A DNA stretch of 64,000 nt from positions 310,001 through 374,000 of the forward strand of contig NZ_BOMQ01000008.1 in the NCBI RefSeq assembly GCF_016862275.1, written 5' to 3'. The position numbers and the translations under genes are program-made. The first letter of the stretch is position 1. Each line of letters starts with the position of its first letter. Below the pieces are notes generated by a model. That model saw nothing but the letters and a program-made list of their open reading frames with translations. It searched no databases and had not been told where the DNA came from. This DNA comes from Actinoplanes nipponensis (GTDB taxonomy: Bacteria; Actinomycetota; Actinomycetes; Mycobacteriales; Micromonosporaceae). This document shows positions 1-7,684 of this stretch, piece by piece.

Positions 1-2
1 CC

Positions 3-392
3 GACCCCCGGCCGGCCGGCAAGATCGAGGTGTACGCGACACCGCGGGACCTGCCGGGCGCCCTGCGGTTCGTACCCTCGACGATCGACCTCCGCTCGCC
101 GACCGGGGTCTTCACCGGGGTCCACGGCGCCGTCGCGGCCACGATGCGCGTACCGGCCGGCTACCGGCTCGACGGCGCCGTCACGCTGATGACGCCGCTG
201 TCCCGGTCGCCCGTCAAGGCCACCCATGCGAGGCTCGTCGGCCGCACGCTGTTCGTCACATTCGACCGGGCCGACCTCGACAACAACGTCCCGCGGGGCG
301 ACGCCGTGTCGCTGACCCTGACGGCCGACTTCGTCCGTGACGGGGCGCAGCAGGCGTTCACGTCGACGGCCACGGTGAAGGTCGTCAAGTAG
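3..392 (+). CDS. C-terminal part of an unidentified protein (cut by left edge)
   Basis: The frame is open from the first bases of the window and ends at TAG 390-392, so about 129 residues of the C-terminus are visible. An internal GTG at 30 could be mistaken for a start, but the codons before it are open and look coding. The segment is soluble-looking, rich in Thr, Val and Ala, without cysteines or membrane segments, and ends in short alternating beta-like stretches (TSTATVKVVK). This suits the last beta domain of a secreted or surface protein, but I do not recognise a family and assign no function. Confidence 0.55.
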   Translation, partial: DPRPAGKIEVYATPRDLPGALRFVPSTIDLRSPTGVFTGVHGAVAATMRVPAGYRLDGAVTLMTPLSRSPVKATHARLVGRTLFVTFDRADLDNNVPRGDAVSLTLTADFVRDGAQQAFTSTATVKVVK

Positions 393-540
393 CACACCGG
401 CGCCGGGCCGGGCGAGCCACCTCGCCCGGCCCGCAGCCGCGGAAGCCGGCGAGGACCTTGGTGCTTGACCAGGGGACCTTCGGCACTGCTTCGGGCCCGC
501 GCGCGCCACCTAGCGTGGTCACTGGCCGTAGGGGGTCGTC

Positions 541-1047
541 ATGCGCGGATTCCTCGTCTGGGGAGCGTTCACCGTTGCGTTGGCCGCGTTCTGTTTCCGG
601 AGGCCCCAGCCCGCGAGGATCTTCATCGGTCTGTTCTTCGGCGCGATGGGCCTGGGGATCCACGGTGCGTTGATCGCGACGAACCCCCGCAGCTACGTCG
701 ACTTCGCCGCCCACGCGCCGTGGGGGATCTATCGCGATATCGGAACGTCGTTGACCGAACCGAACCCGCTGGCGTTCGGCGTCTTCATGCTCGCCTTCGA
801 GACCATCACCGCTGCGCTCATCCTCAGCCGCGGTCGACTCGTCAAGGGGGGCCTGCTCGCCGCCATCGTGTTCCTGGTCGGGATCACCCCGCTGGGGCTG
901 GAGGAGATTCCGAACCTGGTCCTGGCGGCCGGCCTGGCCTACCTCCTCACCCAGGAATTTCCCACCGACGCCTGGACCATGCGACGCCGGCGCCGACAGT
1001 CCACGTCGCCCCGGCGCGGACATGCCGTGGGGGCGAAGGCGCGATGA
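541..1047 (+). CDS. Small polytopic membrane protein
   Basis: 168 residues with about five hydrophobic segments (near residues 2-18, 26-47, 77-95, 103-120 and 124-136) and an Arg-rich, cytoplasmic-looking C-terminal tail. The start ATG follows GGGGG at a good distance. No catalytic motif is visible and I do not recognise a named family. The next gene, on the same strand about 30 bases downstream, is also an integral membrane protein, so the two may form a small operon. Function unknown. Confidence 0.7.
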   Translation: MRGFLVWGAFTVALAAFCFRRPQPARIFIGLFFGAMGLGIHGALIATNPRSYVDFAAHAPWGIYRDIGTSLTEPNPLAFGVFMLAFETITAALILSRGRLVKGGLLAAIVFLVGITPLGLEEIPNLVLAAGLAYLLTQEFPTDAWTMRRRRRQSTSPRRGHAVGAKAR

Positions 1048-1078
1048 GGCGCGGACTACCGGCGAGAGGGACGTGATC

Positions 1079-1918
1079 GTGATGTCGATGACAGTGGCCG
1101 ACGACGTTCGGCGGTCCACCGAGGGTGTGAGCCGCCGTACCCAGCGCCTCTGCGTCGTGGTCGCCGCCCTGGTGCTGGTCGCGGCCGTTCCCACGTTCTT
1201 CGTGACGGGGATCCTCAACGGGACGCCGGTGATGAACGGCTCCGCGCGCGGCACCGCGCTCACCATGTTCGCCCTGGCGCTGCCGGTGCTCGCGGTCGGG
1301 CTGGTCACCTCGGCCCGGGGCTCGGTGCGGGGCCGGGCCGCCCTGATCGGCGCGCTCGGCTACCTCACCTACAACGCCACCCTGCTGGTGTACGCCACCC
1401 CGTTCAACGAGTTGTTCCTGGCCTATGTCGCTCTGCTCGGGCTGTCGCTGTGGTCACTGGTCAGCGCGCTGCTCGATCCCCGGCCGCCCCTGGCGCCGGA
1501 CAGCCGGCTGCCCGCGCGCGGCCTGGCCGCGTTCATCCTGACCGTGGCCGCGCTCAACGCGCTGGCCTGGCTGCGGTTGATCGTGCCCGACCTGGGTGAG
1601 GATCCGCCCGGCTTCCTGGCCGGGACCGGCCTGACCACCAACCCGATCCACGTCCAGGACCTGGCGGTGTGGCTGCCCGCCCTGGCGATCGTGGCCGTGC
1701 TGCTCTGGCGGCGCCGGCCGTCTGGCGTCTTCCTCGCCGGAGCCGGGCTGGTCTTCTGGGAGATCGAGGCGGTCGGCGTCGCGGTCGACCAGTGGTTCGG
1801 TCACCGCGCCGATCCCGCCTCCGACGTCGCGACGCCGGCCGGCTCCGTGATGTTCGTTCTGCTCGCCGCGGCGACCCTCGTGCCGCTGATCCTGTGGCTG
1901 CGCTCGATCCGGCGGTGA
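1079..1918 (+). CDS. Polytopic membrane protein, unknown function
   Basis: About 279 residues with roughly six to seven hydrophobic helices spread over the whole length and short loops, ending in a positively charged tail (RSIRR). The frame is open back to 1022, but a GAGAGGG ribosome-binding site at 1064-1070 points to GTG 1079 or ATG 1082 as the true start; GTG 1079 gives the better spacing. It lies just downstream of another small membrane protein on the same strand. No enzyme or transporter signature is visible, so the function is unknown. Confidence 0.7.
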   Translation: MMSMTVADDVRRSTEGVSRRTQRLCVVVAALVLVAAVPTFFVTGILNGTPVMNGSARGTALTMFALALPVLAVGLVTSARGSVRGRAALIGALGYLTYNATLLVYATPFNELFLAYVALLGLSLWSLVSALLDPRPPLAPDSRLPARGLAAFILTVAALNALAWLRLIVPDLGEDPPGFLAGTGLTTNPIHVQDLAVWLPALAIVAVLLWRRRPSGVFLAGAGLVFWEIEAVGVAVDQWFGHRADPASDVATPAGSVMFVLLAAATLVPLILWLRSIRR

Positions 1919-1924
1919 GCGTGC

Positions 1925-2668
1925 TCAGGCCCGCCGTTCGTCCAGCAGATTGCCGCCGTCGACCACCAGCACCTGACCGGTGACGTAGCTGGCCCTGGGC
2001 GAGGCGAGAAAGGCGACCACGGCCGCCACCTCGTCCGGCCGGCCGGGGCGTCCCACCGGCGCGGCGGCGCCGGCCCGGAGTTCCTCGGGGGTGCTCGATG
2101 CGGTGGCGATCCAGCCGGGCGCCACGCTGTTCACGGTCACGCCGTGCGGGGCGGACTCCAGCGCCCACGTACGGGTCAGCCCGTCCATGCCGGCCTTCGC
2201 GGCCGCGTACGCCGACTGTCCCGGCACGGTCACCAGGGGACCGGTGACCGACGAGATGTTGACGACCCGGCCGTACCCGCGGGCGATCATGCCGGGCAGC
2301 ACCAGCCTGGTCACGTTGAAGCAGGTGGTCAACGTGATGGCCAGTTGCCGGTCGAACTCGTCCGGATCGAGGTCGCCCAGTGCGGCGGCGCGGTCCTCGT
2401 GCCCGGTCTGCGCCATCCCGGCGTTGTTGACCAGCACGCCGATCTCGCCGACCGCCGCGGTGGCCTGCTCGACCAGCCGTCGTACCTGATCGCGGTCGCG
2501 CAGGTCGGCGACCAGGCCGGCGGCCGCGCCGAGGTCGCGGGCCCGCTCGTGCACGCGGTCGGTGGTCGCGGTGACCACCACCCGGAAGCCGTCGGCCACC
2601 AGGGCGGCGGCGATCGCCGAGCCGATGCCGTCGGGGCTGCCGGCCCCCGTGACCAGAGCGCCGATCAT
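1925..2668 (-). CDS. SDR-family oxidoreductase
   Basis: A 247-residue classical short-chain dehydrogenase/reductase, the usual length for the family. The dinucleotide-binding motif near residues 8-16 is [10 protein letters not shown], slightly longer than the textbook TGxxxGIG. NNAG lies at 81-84, and the catalytic Ser (about 140), Tyr154 and Lys158 (YAAAK) are all present. The C-terminal [11 protein letters not shown] is typical of FabG-like enzymes. It should reduce a carbonyl or oxidise an alcohol with NAD(P)(H) in the cytoplasm; the substrate cannot be read. It starts 13 bases after the upstream glycosyltransferase stop, suggesting cotranscription. Confidence 0.85.
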   Translation of the reverse strand: MIGALVTGAGSPDGIGSAIAAALVADGFRVVVTATTDRVHERARDLGAAAGLVADLRDRDQVRRLVEQATAAVGEIGVLVNNAGMAQTGHEDRAAALGDLDPDEFDRQLAITLTTCFNVTRLVLPGMIARGYGRVVNISSVTGPLVTVPGQSAYAAAKAGMDGLTRTWALESAPHGVTVNSVAPGWIATASSTPEELRAGAAAPVGRPGRPDEVAAVVAFLASPRASYVTGQVLVVDGGNLLDERRA

Positions 2669-2681
2669 CGGTCGTGGGGCC

Positions 2682-4169
2682 TCACGAGTAGTGCAGGAAG
2701 CGTGGCCAGAGATCCGCCCACGTTCCCTCCGGCCCGCGGCACACCGTCACCGGCAGGCCCTGCTCCTCGTTCGGGACAGCGACGCCGTTGTCCAGCTCGC
2801 GCGCCACCGCGCAGGAGGCGAAGTCCCCGGCGAGCCGTTGCGGGAAGTATCCCACCGCGATGATGGTCGACGTGCCCTCGGCCGGTCCGCCGCGGAACCA
2901 CAGCTCGTTCTGTCCACTGTGGATGGGCGGGAGGTCGTGCCGGCCGCCCAGCAGTTCCAGCGCGCCCGCCTCGCCGTAGTTCGCGGTGATGATGGCGGTC
3001 CGTGCGCGCTCGGCCGCGGGCAGCGTGTCCACCACACCGGCGACCTGGCCGACGTACACCGGCCACCCGACCTGGTCGCTGGTGGCCTGGCTGATGTCGC
3101 CGATCGGCGTCCGGCCCAGCGTGCCGACGGGCAGCAGCGGGAGCGCCACCACGGCCGAGATCGCGAGATTCAGCGCGAAGGCGCCCGCGAAGGCCCATCG
3201 ACGCCGGCGCCGGGCGGTCAGCCACCGCACGGCCGGCTCGGCGCCCGCCGCGAACAGGGCCAGCACCAGGCCCAGGTCGTAGTACGGCTGCCCGCCGGTG
3301 ACCAGGATCAGCACGCACACCGCCGGGTACGCGACCGCCAGGGCCCGTACCGTGCGCAGCGCCGGATCCCGCAGCAGCCGCACCAGCCCGGCCACCCAGA
3401 CCGGCACCAGGAAGAACCCGAGGAGGGCGAGTTGCAGGGGCAGGAACAGCGTCCGCGAGTCGGCGCCCTTGTCCTGCTCGATCGCCCGGGCCATGGTCAG
3501 CTGGGGCCAGTCGTGCGCGATCTGGTAGACGAGGTTGGGCAGGCCGACGAGCGCGGCGAGGGCGACGCCGGACCACAGCCACCGGGACCACAGCACGCGG
3601 CGCGGTCCCACGATCGCGAGTCCCGCACCGATGGCGATCAGGGTGAGCGTCACCAGGTGCTTGTTGTAGAGCGCCAGCCCGGTCAGGGCGCCGGCCCCGA
3701 GCCACCAGCGGGGATCGGCGCGCAGCGCCTTGACGACGCAGAGCAGGACGGCCGCGGTCATCGGCAGGTCGAGCGTCGCGGTGAGCAGCACATGGCCGAA
3801 GGTCAGCGGGAACGCGCCGCCGGCGCCGGCGGCCGCGAGCAGTTGCGCGCCGCGGCCGCCGCCGAACTCCCGGGCGAGCATCGCGGTCAGGACCACGGTG
3901 ACGGCGAGGGCCAGCGCGCCGGGCAGGCGCAACGCCCACAGGTGATCACCGGCGATCTCCGCGGTGGCGCGGGCGAGCAGCGGCGTGGCCGGTGGCTGGT
4001 CGACGTAGCCCCACGCGGGGTGGTCGCCGAGCAGGCGGAAGTAGAGTTCGTCGCGGTGATAGCCGTAGCCGTTCGACGTGGCGGCGAGCAGCACGGCGAC
4101 GGCGGCGGCCACCGCGGCGACCGGCGCCCAGGCCATGGGTGGCCGGGCGGGGGAGCGCTCGCTGATCAC
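2682..4169 (-). CDS. ArnT/PMT-like family 39 glycosyltransferase
   Basis: 495 residues with a dozen or so hydrophobic helices. After the first helix comes a short loop with YHRDELYF, the acidic/aromatic first-loop signature of ArnT/PMT-type (GT39/GT83) glycosyltransferases that use polyprenyl-phosphate sugars on the outer face of the membrane. A soluble C-terminal domain of about 120 residues follows the last helices. The start is GTG 4169; a later ATG is possible. It is the first gene of a minus-strand pair with the SDR gene. Acceptor (protein, cell-wall glycan or lipid) unknown. Confidence 0.8.
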   Translation of the reverse strand: MISERSPARPPMAWAPVAAVAAAVAVLLAATSNGYGYHRDELYFRLLGDHPAWGYVDQPPATPLLARATAEIAGDHLWALRLPGALALAVTVVLTAMLAREFGGGRGAQLLAAAGAGGAFPLTFGHVLLTATLDLPMTAAVLLCVVKALRADPRWWLGAGALTGLALYNKHLVTLTLIAIGAGLAIVGPRRVLWSRWLWSGVALAALVGLPNLVYQIAHDWPQLTMARAIEQDKGADSRTLFLPLQLALLGFFLVPVWVAGLVRLLRDPALRTVRALAVAYPAVCVLILVTGGQPYYDLGLVLALFAAGAEPAVRWLTARRRRRWAFAGAFALNLAISAVVALPLLPVGTLGRTPIGDISQATSDQVGWPVYVGQVAGVVDTLPAAERARTAIITANYGEAGALELLGGRHDLPPIHSGQNELWFRGGPAEGTSTIIAVGYFPQRLAGDFASCAVARELDNGVAVPNEEQGLPVTVCRGPEGTWADLWPRFLHYS

Positions 4170-4261
4170 GTGCGCACCCTAGCCGACGCCGGGCGCCCGG
4201 GTCCCCAACCGGCCGCAGCCGTTCGGCCGAACACTCTTCCCGGCTCCGGCGAAGTAAGGGT

Positions 4262-4840
4262 GTGATGCACCCTGTGGAACAACCGGGCACCACGGGCTTG
4301 GACGCCGGCGCTCACCTCATCGAGCGGGACTTCACGGCGATCTTCGACCGGCACTACCGCACCATCTACGCGTACGTGGCCCGCCGGCTCGGCCCCGACC
4401 TGGCCGAGGACGTGGCGTCGGAGACGTTCCTGACCGCGTTCGATCGCCGGCACACCTTCGATCCGGCCCGCGGCGACCCGCGGCCCTGGCTGTTCGGGAT
4501 CGCCTCGAACCTGGTGGCCCGGCACGTCCGGGCCGAGTTGCGGCGCTATCGGGCGCTCGCCCGGGCCGGCGGGCGGGACGCCGGCGCGGCCGACAGCCAC
4601 GCCGACGCGGTCGCCGGACGGCTCGACGCGGCGGCCGTGCGGGGCCGGCTCGCCGAGGCCCTGCGGCGGCTGCCGGAACCGGTACGGGCCGTCCTGCTGC
4701 TGGTCGCCTGGGCCGGGCTCACCCAGCAGGAGGCCGCCGAGGCGCTCGGCATACCCGCGGGCACGGCCCGGTCCCGGCTGCACCGGGCACGACAGGACAT
4801 GCGGCAGGCGCTGGGCGCCGAGATCGAGGTGGACGAATGA
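4262..4840 (+). CDS. ECF-type RNA polymerase sigma factor
   Basis: 192 residues. Region 2 spans about 25-95 (FDRHYRTIYAYVARR, then AEDVASETF and RPWLFGIASNLVARH). Region 4 spans about 125-180 with an HTH (LTQQEAAEALGIPAGTARS). There is no extra C-terminal domain. It should direct RNA polymerase to a small regulon. The next gene overlaps it by four bases (ATGA) and encodes its membrane-anchored partner, the usual arrangement in actinomycetes for a sigma factor and a CU044_5270-type protein that may act as anti-sigma. Starts GTG 4262 or ATG 4265 are equally likely. Confidence 0.9.
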   Translation: MMHPVEQPGTTGLDAGAHLIERDFTAIFDRHYRTIYAYVARRLGPDLAEDVASETFLTAFDRRHTFDPARGDPRPWLFGIASNLVARHVRAELRRYRALARAGGRDAGAADSHADAVAGRLDAAAVRGRLAEALRRLPEPVRAVLLLVAWAGLTQQEAAEALGIPAGTARSRLHRARQDMRQALGAEIEVDE

Positions 4841-5811
4841 TGGACGAGATCAGCATTCTGCGGGAGACCTTCGGCCCGGACCCGGAGCCGTCCGCGGCGG
4901 CCGAGCAGCGGGCCCGGACCGCCCTGCGGGGCCGGATGGCGCCCCGGGCCCGAGCCTCGTGGCGGCTGCGGGTCCCGATCGCCGCCGGTGTCGCGGTGGC
5001 GGCGACGGTCGTCGCGGCGGTGGCGATCGGCAACGCCGGCGGCGGGACCCGGGTGACGCCGCCGGTCCCGCCGCAGCGGCCGAACCACACCCAGGCTGCC
5101 GGCCTGCCGTACCTGCGCCCGGTCGACGCGGCCCAGGTGCTGGAGAACGCGGCGTGGACGGTCGAGCAGGAGACGTGGACCGATCCGGCCCCGACCCAGT
5201 TCATGTACGTCGAGACCCAGGAGATGCGCAACCCGCCGGCGTACGAGCAGAAGGCGCCGAACGGCGCGCTGCTGCCCGGCCGGGCCCGGTACCGCAAGGT
5301 CCAGACGTGGAACCGGATCGACGGCCAGGTGCAGGCGTCGATGCGCGACGGCCGGCTGGACGTGCGGCGGCAGGGCCAGGACGGCGCGTATTTCGCCTTC
5401 GTCCCCTGGTCGCAGATCGTCAAGCTGACCACGCCGGAGGCGATCGCCGCCTACGTCGAGCATCCCGAGGGCGGGGTGATGGCGGCGCCCGACGCGCTGG
5501 CCGGCCAGTACGTGCTGCCGCCCGAGGTCAAGGCGGCCGTCTTCCGCTACCTCGCCCGGCAGCCGGGCATGAAGGTCAACCCGGACGCGGTCAACCTCGA
5601 CGGGCACCCGGCGATCGGGCTGGGCCGGGTGGTGGAGGGTTACCTGTCGCAGGAGCTGCTCTTCGACCGGCAGACGTACACGCTGATCGGCGATCGACTG
5701 ATCGCGGTCGACGACGAGCGCGGGACCGGCGACGGGCGCAAGGGCGACCTGTACCGGCAGGTGATCTATCGCAGGATGGCCATCGTGGACCGCCCGGGCC
5801 AGACCGGGTAG
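4837..5811 (+). CDS. CU044_5270 family protein (putative anti-sigma partner)
   Basis: 324 residues: a short cytoplasmic N-terminus, one transmembrane helix (about 47-67, rich in Val and Ala), and a large extracytoplasmic domain. It matches the actinobacterial CU044_5270 family, which almost always sits directly after an ECF sigma gene. The start overlaps the sigma stop, so translation is coupled. By context it should bind and restrain the sigma factor and respond to an envelope signal; this role is inferred. A strong bidirectional hairpin follows the stop. Confidence 0.85.
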   Translation: MMDEISILRETFGPDPEPSAAAEQRARTALRGRMAPRARASWRLRVPIAAGVAVAATVVAAVAIGNAGGGTRVTPPVPPQRPNHTQAAGLPYLRPVDAAQVLENAAWTVEQETWTDPAPTQFMYVETQEMRNPPAYEQKAPNGALLPGRARYRKVQTWNRIDGQVQASMRDGRLDVRRQGQDGAYFAFVPWSQIVKLTTPEAIAAYVEHPEGGVMAAPDALAGQYVLPPEVKAAVFRYLARQPGMKVNPDAVNLDGHPAIGLGRVVEGYLSQELLFDRQTYTLIGDRLIAVDDERGTGDGRKGDLYRQVIYRRMAIVDRPGQTG

Positions 5812-5817
5812 GCCCCG

Positions 5818-5845
5818 GCGCCCGGCCGCGCCGGCGGCCGGGCGC
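5818..5845. terminator. Bidirectional hairpin between convergent genes
   Basis: A perfect 11-bp GC stem (GCGCCCGGCCG pairing with CGGCCGGGCGC) with a six-base loop sits between the plus-strand CU044_5270 gene and the minus-strand ridA gene. There is no U-tract, as is common in actinomycetes. Confidence 0.7.
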
Positions 5846-5860
5846 ACCGTCGCCGGCCGG

Positions 5861-6244
5861 TCAGGCCTCGACCTGCGCGATCGCCTCGATGGAGATGAGG
5901 ATGCCGCGCGGCAGCACCGCGTTGGCCGGCGCCGAGCGGGCGGGCGCCGGGTCCGGCACGTGCCGGGCGTAGACCTCGTTGATCAGCGGGAAGTCCTCGA
6001 CGTTCGTGTAGAAGATCGTCGTCTTGACCAGCGCGGCCATCGAGGAGCCGGCGGCGGCGAGGATCGCGGCGAGGTTGCGCAGGGCCTGCTCGGTCTGGGC
6101 CTCGATGCCCTCGGCGAGGACGCCGGTGGCCGGGTCGATGCCCGGCGTCCCGGAACAGAAGACGAACCCGCCCGCGACGATCGCCTGACTGTACGGCCCG
6201 ATGGCCGCCGGAGCCGCCTCGGTGGATACCGCGGTTCTCGCCAT
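5861..6244 (-). CDS. ridA: RidA/YjgF family enamine/imine deaminase
   Basis: 127 residues, the full length of the RidA family. Signatures seen are the N-terminal GPYSQAI, the central FVFCSGTPGIDP and the C-terminal ARSAPANAVLPRGILISIEA, which contains the conserved Arg that holds the substrate carboxylate and the final Glu region. RidA proteins form trimers in the cytoplasm and hydrolyse reactive enamines or imines released by PLP enzymes. The start ATG has GAGAGGGA upstream at good spacing. No metabolic partner is adjacent. Confidence 0.9.
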   Translation of the reverse strand: MARTAVSTEAAPAAIGPYSQAIVAGGFVFCSGTPGIDPATGVLAEGIEAQTEQALRNLAAILAAAGSSMAALVKTTIFYTNVEDFPLINEVYARHVPDPAPARSAPANAVLPRGILISIEAIAQVEA

Positions 6245-6310
6245 GACTGGTCCCTCTCCACGATGAGCGTCAGCCGCGACACTAGGCCCACGCCGCCACG
6301 TGCGCGCGGC

Positions 6311-7573
6311 TCAGCCGACGTCGGTGACGGTCAGCCGGCCGTCCTTCGTGCCGCAGACCAGGGTGTCCGCGACGGCCGTGCAGCCCTGCGGGCCGACGGC
6401 CCCGATGATGCCGCGCAGTTGCCACCCGCCGGTCGCCAGGTCGATCCGGCCGGCCGCGACGCGGCGTCCGTCCGGGGCGGCCGGGCGCAGATAGTACGCC
6501 GGCACGGCGCGGACGGCGTCCCGCACGGCGGTGCCCGCGCCCAGCGACGCCACGACGGTGCCCGTGGTGGGGTCGATCAGCGCACTGCTGCCGGTGTCGC
6601 CGCTGTCGGCCAGCACCCTGTTCTGCCCGGTGACCGGTACGGCGTTGACGAGACCCGCCGCACGCCAGCGAACGGTGCCGGTGCCCGGATCAAGCCCGAC
6701 GGTCGTGGTGCCGTCGGCGAAGCACAGCACGACGCCGCACGCGCGAGCCGCCGGCCCGGTCACGATCTCGTCCGTCGCCGACTGCCCGTACCGCCAGCGC
6801 TGCCGCAGCGTGTCGAGGTCGTACGCGGTCACCACCGCCCGGTCCGCCTCCAGCCGGTTGACGAACAACCGGCCGGACTCGGCCACGAGGCCGTTGCGGA
6901 CGGGTACGCCGCTGCCGTTGTCCACGCGGCCCTGCGACAGCACAGCACCGTCGCTCAGGCGCAACACCCGGAGCCGGCCGTCCGGGGTGGCGGCCACGAT
7001 CCGCTGCCGTTCCGGACCGACGACCGCCCAGGACTCGTCCCCCTCGATCGCCCGCGACCAGATCCGCCCGCCGTCGGCCATCCGGACCAGCACCAGCGTC
7101 CGGTCCGGCTGCGCGAGCAGAGCGGTCCCGGGCGTCGCGAACACGATGTCGCCGGGCAGCCGCCACATCTCCGCCCCCGTACGCGGATCGAGCGCGGCCG
7201 TCCCCTCGAGCAGAATCGGAACCAGCACCGCACCGGGCACCCGGGCCGTCATCCGGCCGCGCGGCCGGGGCAGCCCTCGCGACCAGCGGACCGCCCCGCT
7301 GCCCAGCTCGTACGCCGTGACCTGGGAGCCCGCGTTGATGGACTGGACGAACACCGCGTCGCGGGCCACGTCGACGAGGCTGGTCAGGCTGAGGGCGACG
7401 CTCCACCGGGGCCGGACCACGGCCGACCCGGAGACGGCCGAGCCGGTGAGCGTGGCAGCGCAGAGGGCGGCCACGGCGGCGGCCGCCCAGCGCCGGACGA
7501 CGTCGTGCTCACGACGGCGTCGTGCGGGCGCCGTCGCGGCGGAGCCGGGGTCGCCCAGCTCGATGATGGTCAT
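6311..7573 (-). CDS. PQQ-like beta-propeller membrane-anchored protein
   Basis: 420 residues. A short cytoplasmic N-terminus with an Arg cluster and a transmembrane/signal segment (about 29-47) precede an extracytoplasmic domain of repeating blades with ELGSGAVRWSR-, DPRTGAEMW- and DPGTGTVRW-type motifs, as in PQQ-like (Pyrrolo-quinoline) propellers. No quinoprotein catalytic residues are evident, so it is probably a binding or scaffold protein. An upstream start at 7591 is open, but GAGG five bases before ATG 7573 favours the shorter form. Monocistronic by position; function unknown. Confidence 0.75.
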   Translation of the reverse strand: MTIIELGDPGSAATAPARRRREHDVVRRWAAAAVAALCAATLTGSAVSGSAVVRPRWSVALSLTSLVDVARDAVFVQSINAGSQVTAYELGSGAVRWSRGLPRPRGRMTARVPGAVLVPILLEGTAALDPRTGAEMWRLPGDIVFATPGTALLAQPDRTLVLVRMADGGRIWSRAIEGDESWAVVGPERQRIVAATPDGRLRVLRLSDGAVLSQGRVDNGSGVPVRNGLVAESGRLFVNRLEADRAVVTAYDLDTLRQRWRYGQSATDEIVTGPAARACGVVLCFADGTTTVGLDPGTGTVRWRAAGLVNAVPVTGQNRVLADSGDTGSSALIDPTTGTVVASLGAGTAVRDAVRAVPAYYLRPAAPDGRRVAAGRIDLATGGWQLRGIIGAVGPQGCTAVADTLVCGTKDGRLTVTDVG

Positions 7574-7684
7574 GACGACCTCATCTAACACCCGGCCCCG
7601 ACGGACCGGTACCCCGTCGACCGCACGGCCGGGGCAGGCGGGGTGCCGTCACCGAGACGGGGTCACGTCCCGGCGCCGCCCGGA

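Noticed and set aside
2562..4265. 567-codon frame opposite the glycosyltransferase
   Set aside because: No membrane helices or motifs; the opposite strand encodes a clear GT39-type protein.
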